A stretch of DNA of 11,959 nt from CAZDET01 sp964504335 (lineage in GTDB: Bacteria > Bacteroidota > Bacteroidia > Chitinophagales > Saprospiraceae). Positions 1-7,445 of the stretch are shown in pieces. The notes beneath the pieces were generated by a model. The model was not told where the DNA came from. It made no database searches and was given only the letters and a program-made list of their open reading frames with translations. The position numbers and the translations under genes are program-made. The stretch is taken from positions 1 to 11,959 of the forward strand of contig CAZDET010000108.1 in NCBI GenBank assembly GCA_964504335.1, given 5' to 3'. Within the stretch, counting starts at the first letter, position 1; each line of letters begins with the position of its first letter.

Positions 1-118
1 TTGGCTATAAAAGAAATAGTAGTAATAATACTTGGCAGATACCAATGACATCTTCCGTCAGATTAAATTGACACCGGTAAACTTATGAAATAAATTTTTA
101 CTACGGAGCTATAGCGCA
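1..118. other. Left edge, no gene recognised
   Basis: This AT-rich 118-bp stretch lies downstream of the methyltransferase stop codon. I see no convincing coding frame, terminator hairpin or RNA gene in it. It may belong to the spacer before a gene outside the window. Confidence 0.4.
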
Positions 119-871
119 TTATTTTTTGCCCAGGCGGAGATGTAACGGAAACTGCATGTCCCTCACTTCCACTTCTCCCCAAGCCGCTCGTAATTTTGGC
201 ACCATTTGCTCGATGGGATTGAACCCGCGAGCAGCAATGAATTTATGAACCGCCGACCAACTATTGAGGTACCCCACTAACTGCTCAAGGCTCCAGCTTA
301 CTTTGATCGACAACTCCTCGGGGATGGGCAACTCTGTAAAGTCAAACTGGATGCCGACGTAGCCCGTATCGGGATAATGCCGTTGCGGGTCCCAGTAACC
401 ATCTAGTGTTTCGTCAAATATTTCCTCGATGATGGCTTCGACGGATGGTTGGGTTTTCAATCGGCTGTAGCACCAAACTGCCACAACGCCTTCGGGTACC
501 AAGACCCGGTGTGCTTCTCGGTTGAAGGCCGCTTGATCAAACCAGTGAAAGGCCTGCCCGACGGTAATCAAATCGAAATGGCCATCGGGGAATGGGGTAT
601 GCTCTGCCCGCAACTCCTGATAAACAACGTTGGGGTGCCCGGGGGCCGCAGCCAATTGAGCGGTACTAATGTCAGTGGCAATGACTTCGCGAAATGCGTC
701 GGCGAGCGCCAGCGCTACCTGCCCATTTCCCGTGGCACAATCCCAGCAGCGATTTCGCTCGGGAACGGCGGCAAGTAGAACATCGTACAACGCTTGGGGA
801 TACGTAGGACGAAACCGCCGGTAAGTGTCGGCATGAGCTTTCCCCGAAAAGTTATGGATGGGGTGGTTCAT
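119..871 (-). CDS. Class I SAM-dependent methyltransferase
   Basis: This 250-residue cytosolic protein should transfer a methyl group from S-adenosylmethionine; the acceptor cannot be read from sequence. The N-terminal RPTYP motif (residues 21-25) is typical of trans-aconitate/TMT1-like small-molecule methyltransferases. Motif I is WDCATGNGQ (43-51), with Ala-Thr replacing the commoner GCGTG. The acidic motif II is ATDIS (65-69). The conserved segment after the PFPDGHFD loop (93-100) continues into VGQAFHWF (104-111) and HRVLVPEG (121-128). The C-terminal part (about 190-250) is the usual substrate-side cap with an L..YL.SWSAV pattern. Length is normal for the family. It begins only 5 bp after the stop of the lipoprotein gene upstream, so the two are probably co-transcribed. 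No Shine-Dalgarno is evident. The family call is firm; the substrate is unknown. Confidence 0.9.
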   Translation of the reverse strand: MNHPIHNFSGKAHADTYRRFRPTYPQALYDVLLAAVPERNRCWDCATGNGQVALALADAFREVIATDISTAQLAAAPGHPNVVYQELRAEHTPFPDGHFDLITVGQAFHWFDQAAFNREAHRVLVPEGVVAVWCYSRLKTQPSVEAIIEEIFDETLDGYWDPQRHYPDTGYVGIQFDFTELPIPEELSIKVSWSLEQLVGYLNSWSAVHKFIAARGFNPIEQMVPKLRAAWGEVEVRDMQFPLHLRLGKK

Positions 872-876
872 ATTTT

Positions 877-1461
877 CTAGAGCACGAAATATGGAATGCG
901 GTTAAACCCTCCGGAAAAAGTTAGTCGATCCGGGCGACCCTCCGCCTGCATGGTAATTTCGAATGCACCCGAGATGGTTTGTTGGCCTCCATTCACTTCG
1001 GTGATCGTAATCGTTCCGGCCGAAGCGCCATCGAACGATTGGGTGAAGTAAGAGACACTATCGATTTCGTAGCTACCCGAGGCACTGTCGCACAGCAGCG
1101 AGCTTCCCACCGCCTGGCAGGAGGTGTTACTTCCGGTATTCCCCTGGGTATTGGCGTCGTACCGCTTTGGCAAGATGCCATTGAACGGTGGCTGCTGCCA
1201 GTTCCAGTTGACAATATTCAGCAAAAAAGGGGCTTCGTCGATAGTAGTGCGAATCGAAAAGATCCGACCGTCTTCACTACCAGAGGAGATGCCGATCAGA
1301 ACGTTATTAAACTCTGAAATGATGAGTTGGCTGTCCCGCTCAATCAGCATGGCGCCTTCGGGGATGTCTACAGCGGGATCGATGTTTAAGTCATCGGCAG
1401 CATCGTCTCGACAGGCACTAAACAAAAGAAGGAATGTGAGCATAGGGATGGAAAAGCGCAT
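877..1461 (-). CDS. Predicted lipoprotein, possibly DUF6252-like
   Basis: This is a 194-residue predicted lipoprotein of unknown function. I start it at the ATG read from 1461 because it gives a compact signal peptide, MRFSIPMLTFLLLFSAC, with the lipidated Cys at residue 17. A further 39 upstream codons are open but have no signal character. A second ATG six codons in (1443) is also possible. After the acidic linker (RDDAADDLN) the mature part is rich in beta-prone, Gly/Ser/Thr-containing stretches. It includes one Cys pair (SCQAVGSSLLCDS) and a C-terminal pattern (TITITEVNGGQQTISGAFEITM) resembling the strand-turn repeats of Bacteroidota DUF6252-type proteins; that match is from memory and weak. 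It heads a likely two-gene operon with the methyltransferase. No promoter was recognised in the 301 bp upstream. Confidence 0.7.
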   Translation of the reverse strand: MRFSIPMLTFLLLFSACRDDAADDLNIDPAVDIPEGAMLIERDSQLIISEFNNVLIGISSGSEDGRIFSIRTTIDEAPFLLNIVNWNWQQPPFNGILPKRYDANTQGNTGSNTSCQAVGSSLLCDSASGSYEIDSVSYFTQSFDGASAGTITITEVNGGQQTISGAFEITMQAEGRPDRLTFSGGFNRIPYFVL

Positions 1462-1762
1462 AGAAACAATTATTTGATGATCGAATTGCGGGCATTTCAG
1501 CAAGGGATGCTTAACAAAAAAACCGAACCTGAAAGATAGGGAATTCAACGTAGGAACCGCTATTTCCAACGAGCGCAAATTGCTGCCCGCAGGTCCCGAT
1601 CGGCACCCTTTGGAAATACTGGATATCGGAGAATTTACAAAGGCTTAAACCTCCGACTTGAGCCAGCCGGAGATAGTCTCCTTAATTTGAGCTATCGATT
1701 AATAAGGTGCTACAGCAAACCACTTGGCTTAGGCTCGTGCCAAAAAAATCAACGGATTCTCT
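1462..1762. other. Divergent intergenic spacer
   Basis: This 301-bp gap separates the minus-strand lipoprotein gene from the plus-strand FAD oxidoreductase gene, so both promoters should lie here. I found no TAnnTTTG element on either strand and no strong repeat. Only a weak 5-bp inverted repeat (CTCCG/CGGAG) sits around 1651-1673. The reading frame extending from the lipoprotein into this gap looks non-coding. Confidence 0.5.
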
Positions 1763-2923
1763 ATGACGATCCCCCATTATGATGTTGCGGTGGTAGGTGG
1801 TGGAATAGTAGGTGCGGCTCACGCCCTTCAGGCTGCCCGACGCGGAAAGAGAGTGGTGCTCATCGAACGGGACGACCGGCCGGTAGGGGCATCTATTCGC
1901 AACTTTGGAATGATTTGGCCCATTGGCCAGGCTTCATCTACACTTCCGCGCGCCCTTCGCAGTCGGGAATACTGGCGAGAACTGGCTCGGGAAATTGGCT
2001 TTTGGACCGCTCCCACCGGTTCCTTGCATCTGGCATATACCGAAGAAGAATGGGCCGTCCTGGTCGAGTTTGCCGATACGGCCAACGAACGGGGCTACCA
2101 GGTGGAGCTACTCACCCCCGCGCGCACGGTCGAACGAAGCCCGGCTACGCAGCCCAGTGGATTACTGGGAGGCCTGTATAGCCATACCGAACTTACAGTC
2201 GACCCCCGGCAGGTGCTTCCGTTGCTGCACAAATATTTGCGAGACCGGATGGGGGTCCACTGTCACTACCGTCAAACGATTCGGGAAATTCGCTACCCGC
2301 ACCTGCGTTCCGCCACACAAACCTGGGCGGCCGAGCGCATCGTCGTGGCCGGTGGTGATGAATTTGGCATCCTCTACCCGGAGTTGCTCGCCAAGGCTCC
2401 ACTTACTCGGTGCAAATTGCAGATGATGCGCACCATTCCTCAGCCTAGCAATTGGCAGTTTGGTCCACCGCTGGCAGCGGGACTCACCCTGCTGCATTAT
2501 CCGACGTTTGCCCACTGTCAGAGCCTGCCGGTTCTGAGGGAGCGGCTGCGGCGCGAATTGCCGGATTATCAAAAGTATGGCATTCATGTATTGGTAGCCC
2601 GGACCGCCCTGGGAGAACTTTCGATCGGCGACAGCCACGAGTACGGGTTTACGTTGAGTCCCTTCAACAAGGAGGAAATCAATCGGCTTATTCTCACCTA
2701 TTTCAAACAATTTGCTCAAATCCCTTACCTGAAAATTAAGGAATACTGGCAGGGTACCTACGCAAAATTGACCAACGGCGCCAGCGAACTGGTACTGCAG
2801 CCGGAGCCGGGCGTTTTGGTGGTTACCGGCCTCGGTGGTGGCGGCCTCACCCTCTCCTTCGGGCTGGCGGAGGAGGTGATGCTGGATCGGTACCGTCAGC
2901 CTACGATGGATCGGATTCACTAG
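1763..2923 (+). CDS. TIGR03364-family FAD-dependent oxidoreductase (aminophosphonate-type)
   Basis: This 386-residue DAO-fold flavoprotein (pfam01266) is expected to oxidise an amine and release aldehyde or keto product, ammonia or amine, and peroxide. The N-terminal Rossmann motif VGGGIVGAAHALQAARRG (residues 11-28) ends in IERDDRPVGASIRNFGMIWPIGQ (34-56), the hallmark of the TIGR03364 subgroup. The DPRQVLPLL segment (147-155) opens the substrate domain, and the C-terminal FAD motif is VVTGLGGGGLTLSFGLAEE (353-371). Family knowledge ties TIGR03364 to phosphonatase-like hydrolases and to oxidation of 2-aminoethylphosphonate derivatives, perhaps N-methylated ones. No phosphonate gene lies beside it here, so the substrate remains inferred. 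Length and motifs are intact. It starts at the first ATG, five codons before the Rossmann strand. Its stop overlaps the stop of the convergent gene by 4 bp. Confidence 0.88.
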   Translation: MTIPHYDVAVVGGGIVGAAHALQAARRGKRVVLIERDDRPVGASIRNFGMIWPIGQASSTLPRALRSREYWRELAREIGFWTAPTGSLHLAYTEEEWAVLVEFADTANERGYQVELLTPARTVERSPATQPSGLLGGLYSHTELTVDPRQVLPLLHKYLRDRMGVHCHYRQTIREIRYPHLRSATQTWAAERIVVAGGDEFGILYPELLAKAPLTRCKLQMMRTIPQPSNWQFGPPLAAGLTLLHYPTFAHCQSLPVLRERLRRELPDYQKYGIHVLVARTALGELSIGDSHEYGFTLSPFNKEEINRLILTYFKQFAQIPYLKIKEYWQGTYAKLTNGASELVLQPEPGVLVVTGLGGGGLTLSFGLAEEVMLDRYRQPTMDRIH

Positions 2924-3990
2924 TCGGTGGGTCGGGGCTGGGCCCAAAACGTGGTAGTGGGAAGCTGGAGGCCGAATTCGTGGTCGGTGCCTTGCGTATT
3001 GAGGATGTTGGGCCGCTGCTGGTTCGCCAGGATGTGCACATCGTAAATTTCTTCCACTGAATTTTGGTAGATGATCGTACCGATCAATCTGGCCGTGGGC
3101 AGATGAACGATGGCCACCCCACATTGATCTGTTTTTACCCGTAGATGCCCAAAGCTGGAAGATTGCTTGCGCAATTTAGAGAGCCCGACAAAAAGATAAT
3201 CCTGGCACCGGGCCAATCCCCGGACAAAACCGTCGAGGCCGATGATCGATTCGAAATTGCCGGAGGGTACATTCATTTTTACCAGTTCTCCGGTGGCGGA
3301 AAGTAGCAGAAAAAGCTGATCTCCGTACATCCGGGGGGAATGGGGCATGGGTAGTTGGTGGGCGATTGCTTCGTTGGTATCGAGATCGAGCAGTACGCCG
3401 GTTTCTGCTACCTGGTTGCGCCAGCTCTGGTAAGTATTACCGGTATTGAAAGCGGTAGCGTATTTCGGCAGACCATTGCGCATGGCCATCCCGTTTAGAT
3501 GGCAACGATCCTCGGCAACAATTCGGTCGATGAAGTACGGAGTCCAGTAGGGAATGAAATTGTACCGAGGGCTCAAAGTGACGATGCTGGAAAAGAGGGT
3601 ACTGACAGCAAATAGCCGACCCTCCGATCCGAACCGCAGATCGTGAATATCGATGGGACCAGTGTGATAGGTAAGACGGGGAAAAAATAGCCCGTCGTAG
3701 CGCTGCGGAGCCGTCGGATAATGCGTGGCCAGCTCTGGGGAGTTAGTAAACAGGATAACCGCCGCCCGGCAGGCCAGTGCCAGCTGCCGCGTTTCGGGCT
3801 GCTCGGCAATGCCCATTGGTTTGTCGAAGGTCCGGGGGAGCTGCACCAGCGTGTTGGCATCCTTTGCAGACAAAAAAATCAGCTTTCCCGCCTGATACGT
3901 CGACAGGACAACCGTACACCCTAGTTGGTGCAGCAACTCAGGTACTTGCGGCGAATATCGGCAGCTAAAAGGGGGGAGGGGACCCGCCAT
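2920..3990 (-). CDS. TIGR03032/DUF4915 family protein
   Basis: This 356-residue protein belongs to a widespread but functionally uncharacterised family, probably a cytosolic beta-propeller-like fold. Family signatures are clear and in order: LGCTVVLSTYQAGKLIFLS (residues 23-41), FDKPMGIA (55-62), GPIDIHDLRFG (111-121), the strictly conserved EDRCHLNGMAM (160-170), WRNQVAETGVLLD (190-202), MPHSPRMY (215-222), TGELVKM (233-239), GFVRGLA (254-260), FVGLSKLR (267-274) and EEIYDVHIL (313-321). The length is normal and nothing appears lost. No signal peptide or membrane segment is seen. It lies 69 bp downstream of the 4060-4500 lipoprotein gene on the same strand and may share its transcript. The family call is strong; I cannot assign a reaction. 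Confidence 0.87.
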   Translation of the reverse strand: MAGPLPPFSCRYSPQVPELLHQLGCTVVLSTYQAGKLIFLSAKDANTLVQLPRTFDKPMGIAEQPETRQLALACRAAVILFTNSPELATHYPTAPQRYDGLFFPRLTYHTGPIDIHDLRFGSEGRLFAVSTLFSSIVTLSPRYNFIPYWTPYFIDRIVAEDRCHLNGMAMRNGLPKYATAFNTGNTYQSWRNQVAETGVLLDLDTNEAIAHQLPMPHSPRMYGDQLFLLLSATGELVKMNVPSGNFESIIGLDGFVRGLARCQDYLFVGLSKLRKQSSSFGHLRVKTDQCGVAIVHLPTARLIGTIIYQNSVEEIYDVHILANQQRPNILNTQGTDHEFGLQLPTTTFWAQPRPTD

Positions 3991-4059
3991 TCCAATTGGT
4001 TTCTTTGGAGTTAATGTAGCTAATAAAGACGAGTCCCTCCCTGTCGGAGCGGTTGCTTA

Positions 4060-4500
4060 TCAATATTCGTACAAAAGCGGACTGCCTTCCCAGCCGTCAA
4101 TATTTAAGAGAATGCGATCGTAAGCGGCCAGCTGGAGGGGAGTAAGATCAAATGTGACCGTTCTTGAAAATACAGCATCGCACAATTCTTCATTTTGCAA
4201 TGACATCCGCAGTACCCGCTGAACCGGGAACGATTCTAAAATTTGTTCGGAATCGATAAGCTGGATTACCCAGGAGGAGCCATCGCAACCGCTGGAGGTA
4301 AAGGTGATTTCCAGGCAATTGCCGTCGATAAATACGGTGTCGAAAGTGAAGAAATCGTCGGGGGCGTTTTCGTACAATGTACTGCTTACGAGCGTGGTCT
4401 GATCGCAGTCATCACAAATGGGCGGCTGCGGATCTTTGTGGCAGGCAACAAAGAGCAATACCCCTAGGGATGCGATCCAGAGAAATCGAAGATTGTTCAT
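4060..4500 (-). CDS. Small Cys-rich lipoprotein, function unknown
   Basis: I do not recognise this 146-residue protein beyond its being a lipoprotein. The signal peptide MNNLRFLWIASLGVLLFVAC has a good lipobox (FVAC) with the lipidated Cys at residue 20. The mature chain has five more cysteines, including a CDDC motif (29-32), C62, C72 and C107, so disulfides or a metal site are possible in the periplasm or at the outer membrane. The rest (about 58-146) looks like a single beta-sandwich-sized domain with alternating hydrophobic strands, ending NIDGWEGSPLLYEY. It is the first gene of a possible two-gene unit with the TIGR03032 gene. Two GC-rich hairpins lie in its upstream region. Confidence 0.7.
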   Translation of the reverse strand: MNNLRFLWIASLGVLLFVACHKDPQPPICDDCDQTTLVSSTLYENAPDDFFTFDTVFIDGNCLEITFTSSGCDGSSWVIQLIDSEQILESFPVQRVLRMSLQNEELCDAVFSRTVTFDLTPLQLAAYDRILLNIDGWEGSPLLYEY

Positions 4501-4527
4501 GGTCCAGGTTTGATGGTTCTAAAAAAG

Positions 4528-4548
4528 GAGTAGGGGAACCCCCTACTC
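4528..4548. repeat. GC-rich hairpin, 9-bp stem
   Basis: GAGTAGGGG (4528-4536) and CCCCTACTC (4540-4548) form a perfect inverted repeat around a 3-nt loop, AAC. It begins 28 bp upstream of the lipoprotein start codon, so it lies in that gene's leader or promoter. Its core GGGGAACCCC recurs in variant form at 4617-4627. It may be an operator or an mRNA leader hairpin; no gene ends here for it to terminate. Confidence 0.6.
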
Positions 4549-4614
4549 GAAAAACACTATTTACTGTGCTATAATTATTGGCAGTAGGGTAGACGGACGG
4601 CGGTAAGGAAAGGG

Positions 4615-4629
4615 TTGGGGAAACCCCAA
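4615..4629. repeat. Second GGGGAAACCCC hairpin
   Basis: TTGGGG (4615-4620) and CCCCAA (4624-4629) form a perfect 6-bp inverted repeat around AAA. The core GGGGAAACCCC matches the first hairpin's core except for one loop base, and the two centres are 84 bp apart, close to eight helical turns. Confidence 0.5.
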
Positions 4630-4899
4630 AAAATAACCTGATAAGAGGAATATTTTCATACCAGACGCTGTAGCAAAGAGATCGGACGGAGGGAATTCCC
4701 GCAAGAAGGAGCACCGGCGCTTTCTACCTGTTTAGAATTGGGTGGGGGATAAGATATTAGCCCGCCCACCACCACCGCACGTCACGGGCCTCAACGACCC
4801 TCCATTCGGCCTTTCTGCTCGAAATCCGGTCTTGCTCCAATCGATCGATCTGCTGCAAACATCGCCACCTTTCTGATTAAATGCAAGCATCGGATCCGT

Positions 4900-4923
4900 A
4901 TTAAACGTTTATAAACGTTTAAT
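4900..4923. promoter_or_regulatory. 24-bp perfect palindrome, tandem LacI-type operator
   Basis: Positions 4900-4911 are the exact reverse complement of 4912-4923. Inside are two AAACGTTT cores (4903-4910 and 4913-4920), each palindromic with a central CG and centred exactly 10 bp apart, so two protein dimers could bind on one face of the helix. A central CG flanked by AA/TT is the typical core of LacI-family operators, which often control sugar-use genes. The site is 175 bp upstream of the GH92 start. No LacI-family gene is present in this window, so the regulator is inferred. Confidence 0.55.
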
Positions 4924-5098
4924 TTTCAGTTATCTCCAATCACGCTTGCCCCCCCTTTCACCCCGACATCTTCAGCTGGTTGAAAATTTGCTATCACCCT
5001 TCAATAGTAAACCTGCGATTGGCCAAATTACTTTTCAACCGAGTGAACCCGTGAAACTGTTTTCCAAACGGCAATCGCTTTAAGTCAATCACTCGAAT

Positions 5099-7147
5099 AT
5101 GCACCGAATATCCCTCACCTGTTTTTGCTTGTTCCTTTTTTTATCCGGAGCTCTTTCGGCTCAATCGGTTCTGGAGTACGTGGATGTGTTCATCGGTACG
5201 GCCGGCGATCATGGGCAATTACATCCCGCGGCTTCGGCGCCTTTCGGAATGGTGAAGCTCGGCCCGGACACCCGGCCGCAAAACCACGCCGGCTACGATT
5301 ATACAGCAAAAAAAATCAGCGGTTTTTCGCACAATCGCATTGGGGGCGTCGGCTGCAATGGGGCAGGGGGCAATTTGCGCTTCCTACCAGCTACGGGCTG
5401 GTTTCATCGTCGGGCCGTGCGCTACGACAAAACGTCGGAGGTCGCCGAGCCTGCTTATTACCGGGTAGTCCTAAAAAATGGAATACAGGTCGAACTGACC
5501 GCTGCAGCACAAACCGGTATCCACCGCTATCGATTCCCCGATTTGGGGCGCGCCTACGTGCGGGTCGATCTGGAAAGCTCCTTTGCCGAGTGGTTGGGGG
5601 CCTCTTATGAGCTGTTAAGTGAACGTGAATTTATCGCGACGGTGCGGGCGCGCAACGTTTGCGATAAGGGCCGTTATACAGTTTACTATCACATTTGGTG
5701 CAATCAGCCGATTCAATTAGCAAAACAGCTCCATAACCAATTGTTTTTTCAGTTCGATTCACTTTCTGAGCGCTCGGTACTGTTCCACGTTACAGCCTCT
5801 ACGGTGAGTGCAGAAGCTGCACGCGCAGAATGGGAAGAGCGTATCGCCCGTTGTTCCTTTGAGGAGGTGCGCGATCAAAGCCGGGCAGAGTGGTACAATT
5901 TACTGAGCCGTATCCAAGTGGAGGGAAAGGAAGAATATAAAACGCTCTTTTACACACATTTGTACCGTCAATTTCTGAACCCCGTTCGAATAAACGACAG
6001 CTCCGGTCAGTTTCGTGGTTCCGATGGTAAGGTATACCGGGTAGAAAATCGAAATCAATATTCGTGTTGGTCAATGTGGGATAATTTCCGCAATAAATTC
6101 GCCCTCTACGCCCTCATTGCGCCGGAGGTAGCAAACGATATTGCTCATTCTCTGGCCGATTTGTATCAGTTCGGGAAGAACTCCTGGAGTAGTGAGCACG
6201 AGCCGGTTCCGACCGTGCGCACCGAATATACCTTGCTTACTTTGCTGGACTTGTACCGTAGAGGTATCAATGGAGCCGACCCTGCCGGGTTTTACGATCA
6301 TATCCGCAGGGAAGCTGCGGCCTTTCCTGCCGATAGTCCGGACAAGCAATTGGAAAAGGCCTACAATTACTGGGCAGTTGCCCAATTTGCTCGGTTGCTG
6401 GAGCAAGAAGTTGACCATCGACGCTATCTAAAGCAGGCCATGTCATATCGGTCTATGTGGCGCCAGAAATTTTTGCCCATTACCGAGCAATCGGACGTGA
6501 TGCACGCTGACGGACTTTACGAAGGAACCTTCTGGCAGTACCGCTGGCACATTCCCTTCGACACTGAGGGGCTCCTGCAAATGATTGGAGGTCCGGAAAT
6601 CCTGGCCGATCAGCTCGAGTATTTTTTTGAGCACCACTTGTACAACCACGGCAACCAACCGGATATTCACGCGCCCTATCTATTCAATTTCAGCAGCCGA
6701 CCCTGGCTAACTCAGAAATGGGTACGCAAAATTCTGACGGATGAGATGATCCAATACTACGGCACCCACCGCAAATGGCCAAAGCCCTACGCTGGCCGCA
6801 TCTACCGGGCAGCACCGGCGGGATACATCCCTGAAATGGACGACGACGAAGGCACCATGTCGGCCTGGTACGTATTGAGTGCGATGGGGCTGTATCCGGT
6901 AAGAGTGGGGATACCGGAATTTCAACTTTCCAGCCCCATATTTGAGCATGTTTTAATCCGCCCGGGCACCGGAAAGGAATTTGAAATTCGAACGATACAC
7001 CAAGATCCCGCTAACGATTATATTCAATCCATCTATCTCAACGGCAAGCCTCATCGGCGACTTCATCTTCTCCATAAGGAGTTGTTGGAAGGAGGGGCTC
7101 TTCGTATCGAATTGGGGCCCCAACCAGACACTTCGTGGTGGCAGTAA
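5099..7147 (+). CDS. Secreted GH92 mannosidase with Gln at the acid position
   Basis: This is a 682-residue calcium-dependent exo-acting alpha-mannosidase of family GH92, exported by a signal peptide (MHRISLTCFCLFLFLSGALSA, cut near residue 21). The N-terminal beta domain carries VDVFIGTAGDHGQLHPAASAP (28-48), GPDTRP (55-60) and GFSHNRIGGVGC (75-86). The (alpha/alpha)6 domain carries SMWDNFRNKF (325-334), PTVRTEY (371-377), YEGTFWQYRWHIPFD (474-488), HGNQPDIHAPYLFNF (517-531) and the acidic base region DDDEGTMSAWYVLSAMGLYP (581-600). In ordinary GH92 enzymes the motif is GNEP, with Glu as general acid. Here residue 520 is Gln (CAA, 6656-6658), while the candidate base aspartates at 581-583 remain. 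I recall Gln here from enzymes that cleave Man-alpha-1-phospho-6-Man, where phosphate needs little acid help. It is somewhat shorter than typical members (about 700-760). No SusC/SusD pair is adjacent. The family is certain; the substrate is inferred. Confidence 0.92.
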   Translation: MHRISLTCFCLFLFLSGALSAQSVLEYVDVFIGTAGDHGQLHPAASAPFGMVKLGPDTRPQNHAGYDYTAKKISGFSHNRIGGVGCNGAGGNLRFLPATGWFHRRAVRYDKTSEVAEPAYYRVVLKNGIQVELTAAAQTGIHRYRFPDLGRAYVRVDLESSFAEWLGASYELLSEREFIATVRARNVCDKGRYTVYYHIWCNQPIQLAKQLHNQLFFQFDSLSERSVLFHVTASTVSAEAARAEWEERIARCSFEEVRDQSRAEWYNLLSRIQVEGKEEYKTLFYTHLYRQFLNPVRINDSSGQFRGSDGKVYRVENRNQYSCWSMWDNFRNKFALYALIAPEVANDIAHSLADLYQFGKNSWSSEHEPVPTVRTEYTLLTLLDLYRRGINGADPAGFYDHIRREAAAFPADSPDKQLEKAYNYWAVAQFARLLEQEVDHRRYLKQAMSYRSMWRQKFLPITEQSDVMHADGLYEGTFWQYRWHIPFDTEGLLQMIGGPEILADQLEYFFEHHLYNHGNQPDIHAPYLFNFSSRPWLTQKWVRKILTDEMIQYYGTHRKWPKPYAGRIYRAAPAGYIPEMDDDEGTMSAWYVLSAMGLYPVRVGIPEFQLSSPIFEHVLIRPGTGKEFEIRTIHQDPANDYIQSIYLNGKPHRRLHLLHKELLEGGALRIELGPQPDTSWWQ

Positions 7148-7166
7148 TAGAGATTCAAACCATTAG

Positions 7167-7445
7167 TTATCCGCCGAATAGCGATAGTACGAACGATTGG
7201 ATGGACTCCAGATGCAGCTGCGGAAGGATGCCCCACGCTTGCAAGCAACTCTTAAGGGTCTCTTCGGCAAATTCTTCCAGCAATTGCCGCCCGACAAATC
7301 CAAAGATCAAAAGGCTGCTCATCTTGCCGGTAGATGTTTTTCCTCGGACCTTCGGAGTAGATAAACTGAAGCATCCAACAAATAGAAGCAGCAAAGTAGA
7401 TAGTTGCAGCAGAATTCGGAAAGTAGGGCGCGATTGAGCGTTCAT
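7167..7445 (-). CDS. Possible small lipoprotein, hypothetical
   Basis: This 92-residue frame is the only gene candidate between the GH92 gene, which it faces convergently 19 bp away, and the EEP-fold hydrolase gene. The N-terminus has a basic residue pair followed by a hydrophobic core, LLQLSTLLLLFVGC, with a candidate lipidated Cys at residue 25. The remainder is mixed and ends in a likely amphipathic helix (LLEEFAEETLKSCLQAW). I recognise no family. It could be a real small lipoprotein, a decayed remnant, or a chance frame; the neat gene spacing and export-like start favour the first. Confidence 0.42.
   Translation of the reverse strand: MNAQSRPTFRILLQLSTLLLLFVGCFSLSTPKVRGKTSTGKMSSLLIFGFVGRQLLEEFAEETLKSCLQAWGILPQLHLESIQSFVLSLFGG

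Larger units (their letters stand above)
4501..5098. other. Divergent intergenic region with regulatory repeats
   Basis: This 598-bp region separates the minus-strand lipoprotein gene from the plus-strand GH92 gene. It holds two GGGGAA[A/C]CCCC inverted repeats on the lipoprotein side and a perfect 24-bp palindrome 175 bp before the GH92 start, each listed separately. I saw no exact TAnnTTTG promoter; TACTTTTC at 5029-5036 is one base off but lacks a TTG at the right distance. A 100-codon open frame on the minus strand (4412-4714) crosses both hairpins and overlaps the lipoprotein gene; I regard it as chance. Confidence 0.6.

Noticed and set aside
1462..1578. 39-codon N-terminal extension of the 877-1461 lipoprotein
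   Set aside because: It would bury the signal peptide and lipobox inside the protein; the ATG at 1461 explains an exported lipoprotein.
2162..3124. 320-codon open frame on the minus strand
   Set aside because: It overlaps the FAD oxidoreductase and the TIGR03032 gene, both with strong family motifs, and has no recognisable domain itself; it is a shadow frame.
4412..4714. 100-codon minus-strand frame crossing the two GC-rich hairpins
   Set aside because: Its sequence is low in domain character, it overlaps the lipoprotein start, and its middle merely translates the inverted repeats.
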